A DNA stretch of 64,000 nucleotides from Sabellastarte sp. h YS-2021 (lineage: Eukaryota > Annelida > Polychaeta > Sabellida > Sabellidae). Both the position numbers and the translations under genes were made by a program. The DNA lies in the NCBI GenBank assembly GCA_964017235.1, contig OZ024929.1, positions 64,513,603 to 64,577,602 of the forward strand. Direction: 5' to 3'. The notes below the pieces were generated by a model. It did not search any database. It was not told the DNA's origin and was given only the letters and a program-made list of their open reading frames with translations. Shown here one piece after another: positions 63,137 to 64,000 of this stretch (position 1 is the first letter of the stretch; the number at the start of each line of letters is the position of its first letter).

Positions 63137-64000
63137 AGAGAGAATTGCTGCCCTCAGAGATCGTCAACAAGGACCATCTACAAGTCAAAGTGGGCCCTAT
63201 TTGAGAAATGGTGCAGAGAAAATTTGGTGGATTTCTCCACTCCCTCTGTAAAGCAAGTCTGAGACTTCTTTATGTACCTGTACCAAGATTCAAACAGGCG
63301 CCCTACGACCATCGATGGTTATAGGACAGCCATTGTTGACACTCTGGGCCCAGCAGGGCTCCATATCTCTCAGAGTTCAGACCTTAACAGGTTGCTCTCC
63401 AGTTTTCACAGGGATCGTCCCAAAAGTTCCAGGAATCTTCCTAAGTGGAACCTTTCTGTTGTTCTCAATGAGCTCACAAAAGCACCCTTTGAGCCTATGA
63501 AAGACACAAACCTCAAACATCTTACTCTCAAAACTGCTTTCTTGCTAGCTTTGGCCTCCTGCAAGCGCCGCAGCGAAATCCATGCCTGGGTTGCAAACAA
63601 AGTATCTAATCTAGGCCAATGGGAAAAGGTTGCCTTGTTCCCCTCTTCAGATTTCATAGCCAAAAACCAGCTAGCAAGAGAAGGTTCTCAAAGTGTGTCT
63701 CCGGTGACTATTCCTGCTCTAACCACCATTGTAGATAGACAATTCAAGGAAGACAGGACCGTGTGTCTGGTGCGGGTCCTGAGGTACTATTTGGATCGAA
63801 CCAAAGATCTAAGAGGGTCTCGATCCCTTCTTTTCATCTCCTTTAAGAAAGGACACACCTCAGACATCAGACCCGCTACACTCTCTTCCTGACTAAAACA
63901 GACTATCCTACTTTGTTATAAACAAACAGACCAACAAGCCTTGGACCTGGTCCATGTTAAAGCGCATGACATTAGGGCCTTCGCGGCCTCTAAGGCCTTT
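63137..64000 (+). pseudogene. DIRS-B3 tyrosine recombinase, partial at window edge
   Basis: The core-binding part starts near 63137. A TGA lies near 63260 and another near 63891 in the otherwise open frame. The first catalytic Arg motif is SCKRRSEIHAW (Gly to Cys just before). The His-x-x-Arg motif (HDIRAF, about 63965) is present, and the window ends before the HW and Tyr motifs. Confidence 0.82.

Larger units (their letters stand above)
59184..64000 (+). mobile_element. DIRS-B3, decayed B-type DIRS element, cut by the window end
   Basis: The left edge ttttattgcgctacaatagc matches the B1 edge, and the leader, gag-like, RT, RNase H, MT-like and recombinase regions follow in order. Every ORF is broken by stops and frameshifts. 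The right end (ICR and right ITR) lies outside the window. Confidence 0.88.

Overview
This window is a repeat-dominated stretch of an animal nuclear genome. It holds no bacterial gene, operon, tRNA, rRNA or CRISPR array. Most of it is mobile DNA: four copies of DIRS-type tyrosine-recombinase retrotransposons, LINE fragments, small inverted-repeat DNA transposons, and several families of dispersed elements built from tandem repeats. The style points to a marine invertebrate, most likely a bivalve mollusc. The clues are Helitron/Helentron-like non-autonomous elements carrying satellite monomers of about 120-160 bp, DIRS elements with a Cys/His-rich Gag-like N-terminus, and heads rich in gccgcc or gtcgtc. 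The lineage is inferred, not proven.

Layout. 1-8109: AT-rich dispersed repeats (families F and B here), two or three small inverted-repeat transposons, a short divergent run of the 147-bp satellite, and the 3' part of a minus-strand LINE. 8110-14502: DIRS-A, inserted in that LINE, with inverted terminal repeats (ITRs), an internal complementary region (ICR), a broken gag-like ORF, and open RT/RNase H/methyltransferase-like and tyrosine recombinase ORFs. 14503-17448: the rest of the LINE, more satellite, one possible host exon (LRR C-terminal cap) at 16101-16260, and the left half of a family B repeat.

17449-46644: a 29.2-kb composite insertion in that family B repeat. It holds two related DIRS copies in the same orientation (B1 and B2). 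B1 is broken by a 13.7-kb Helentron-like insertion made mostly of about 90 copies of a 147-bp satellite. B2 is broken by a deletion and a 1.2-kb insertion. A 1.7-kb repeat element sits between them. 46645-59183: family B right half, tandem-repeat families C and D, another family B copy carrying a TA-flanked MITE, a 121-bp minisatellite with a perfect X-box palindrome in most units, and a second family F copy interrupted by a LINE tail. 59184-64000: a third B-type DIRS copy, badly decayed and cut by the window end.

The DIRS proteins would work together: Gag-like protein packages RNA, RT/RNase H makes cDNA, the ICR bridges the ends to form a circle, and the tyrosine recombinase inserts the circle without a long target duplication. 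Only DIRS-A keeps both enzymatic ORFs open. Everything else looks decayed or non-coding, and the reported short ORFs in satellites are chance open frames.
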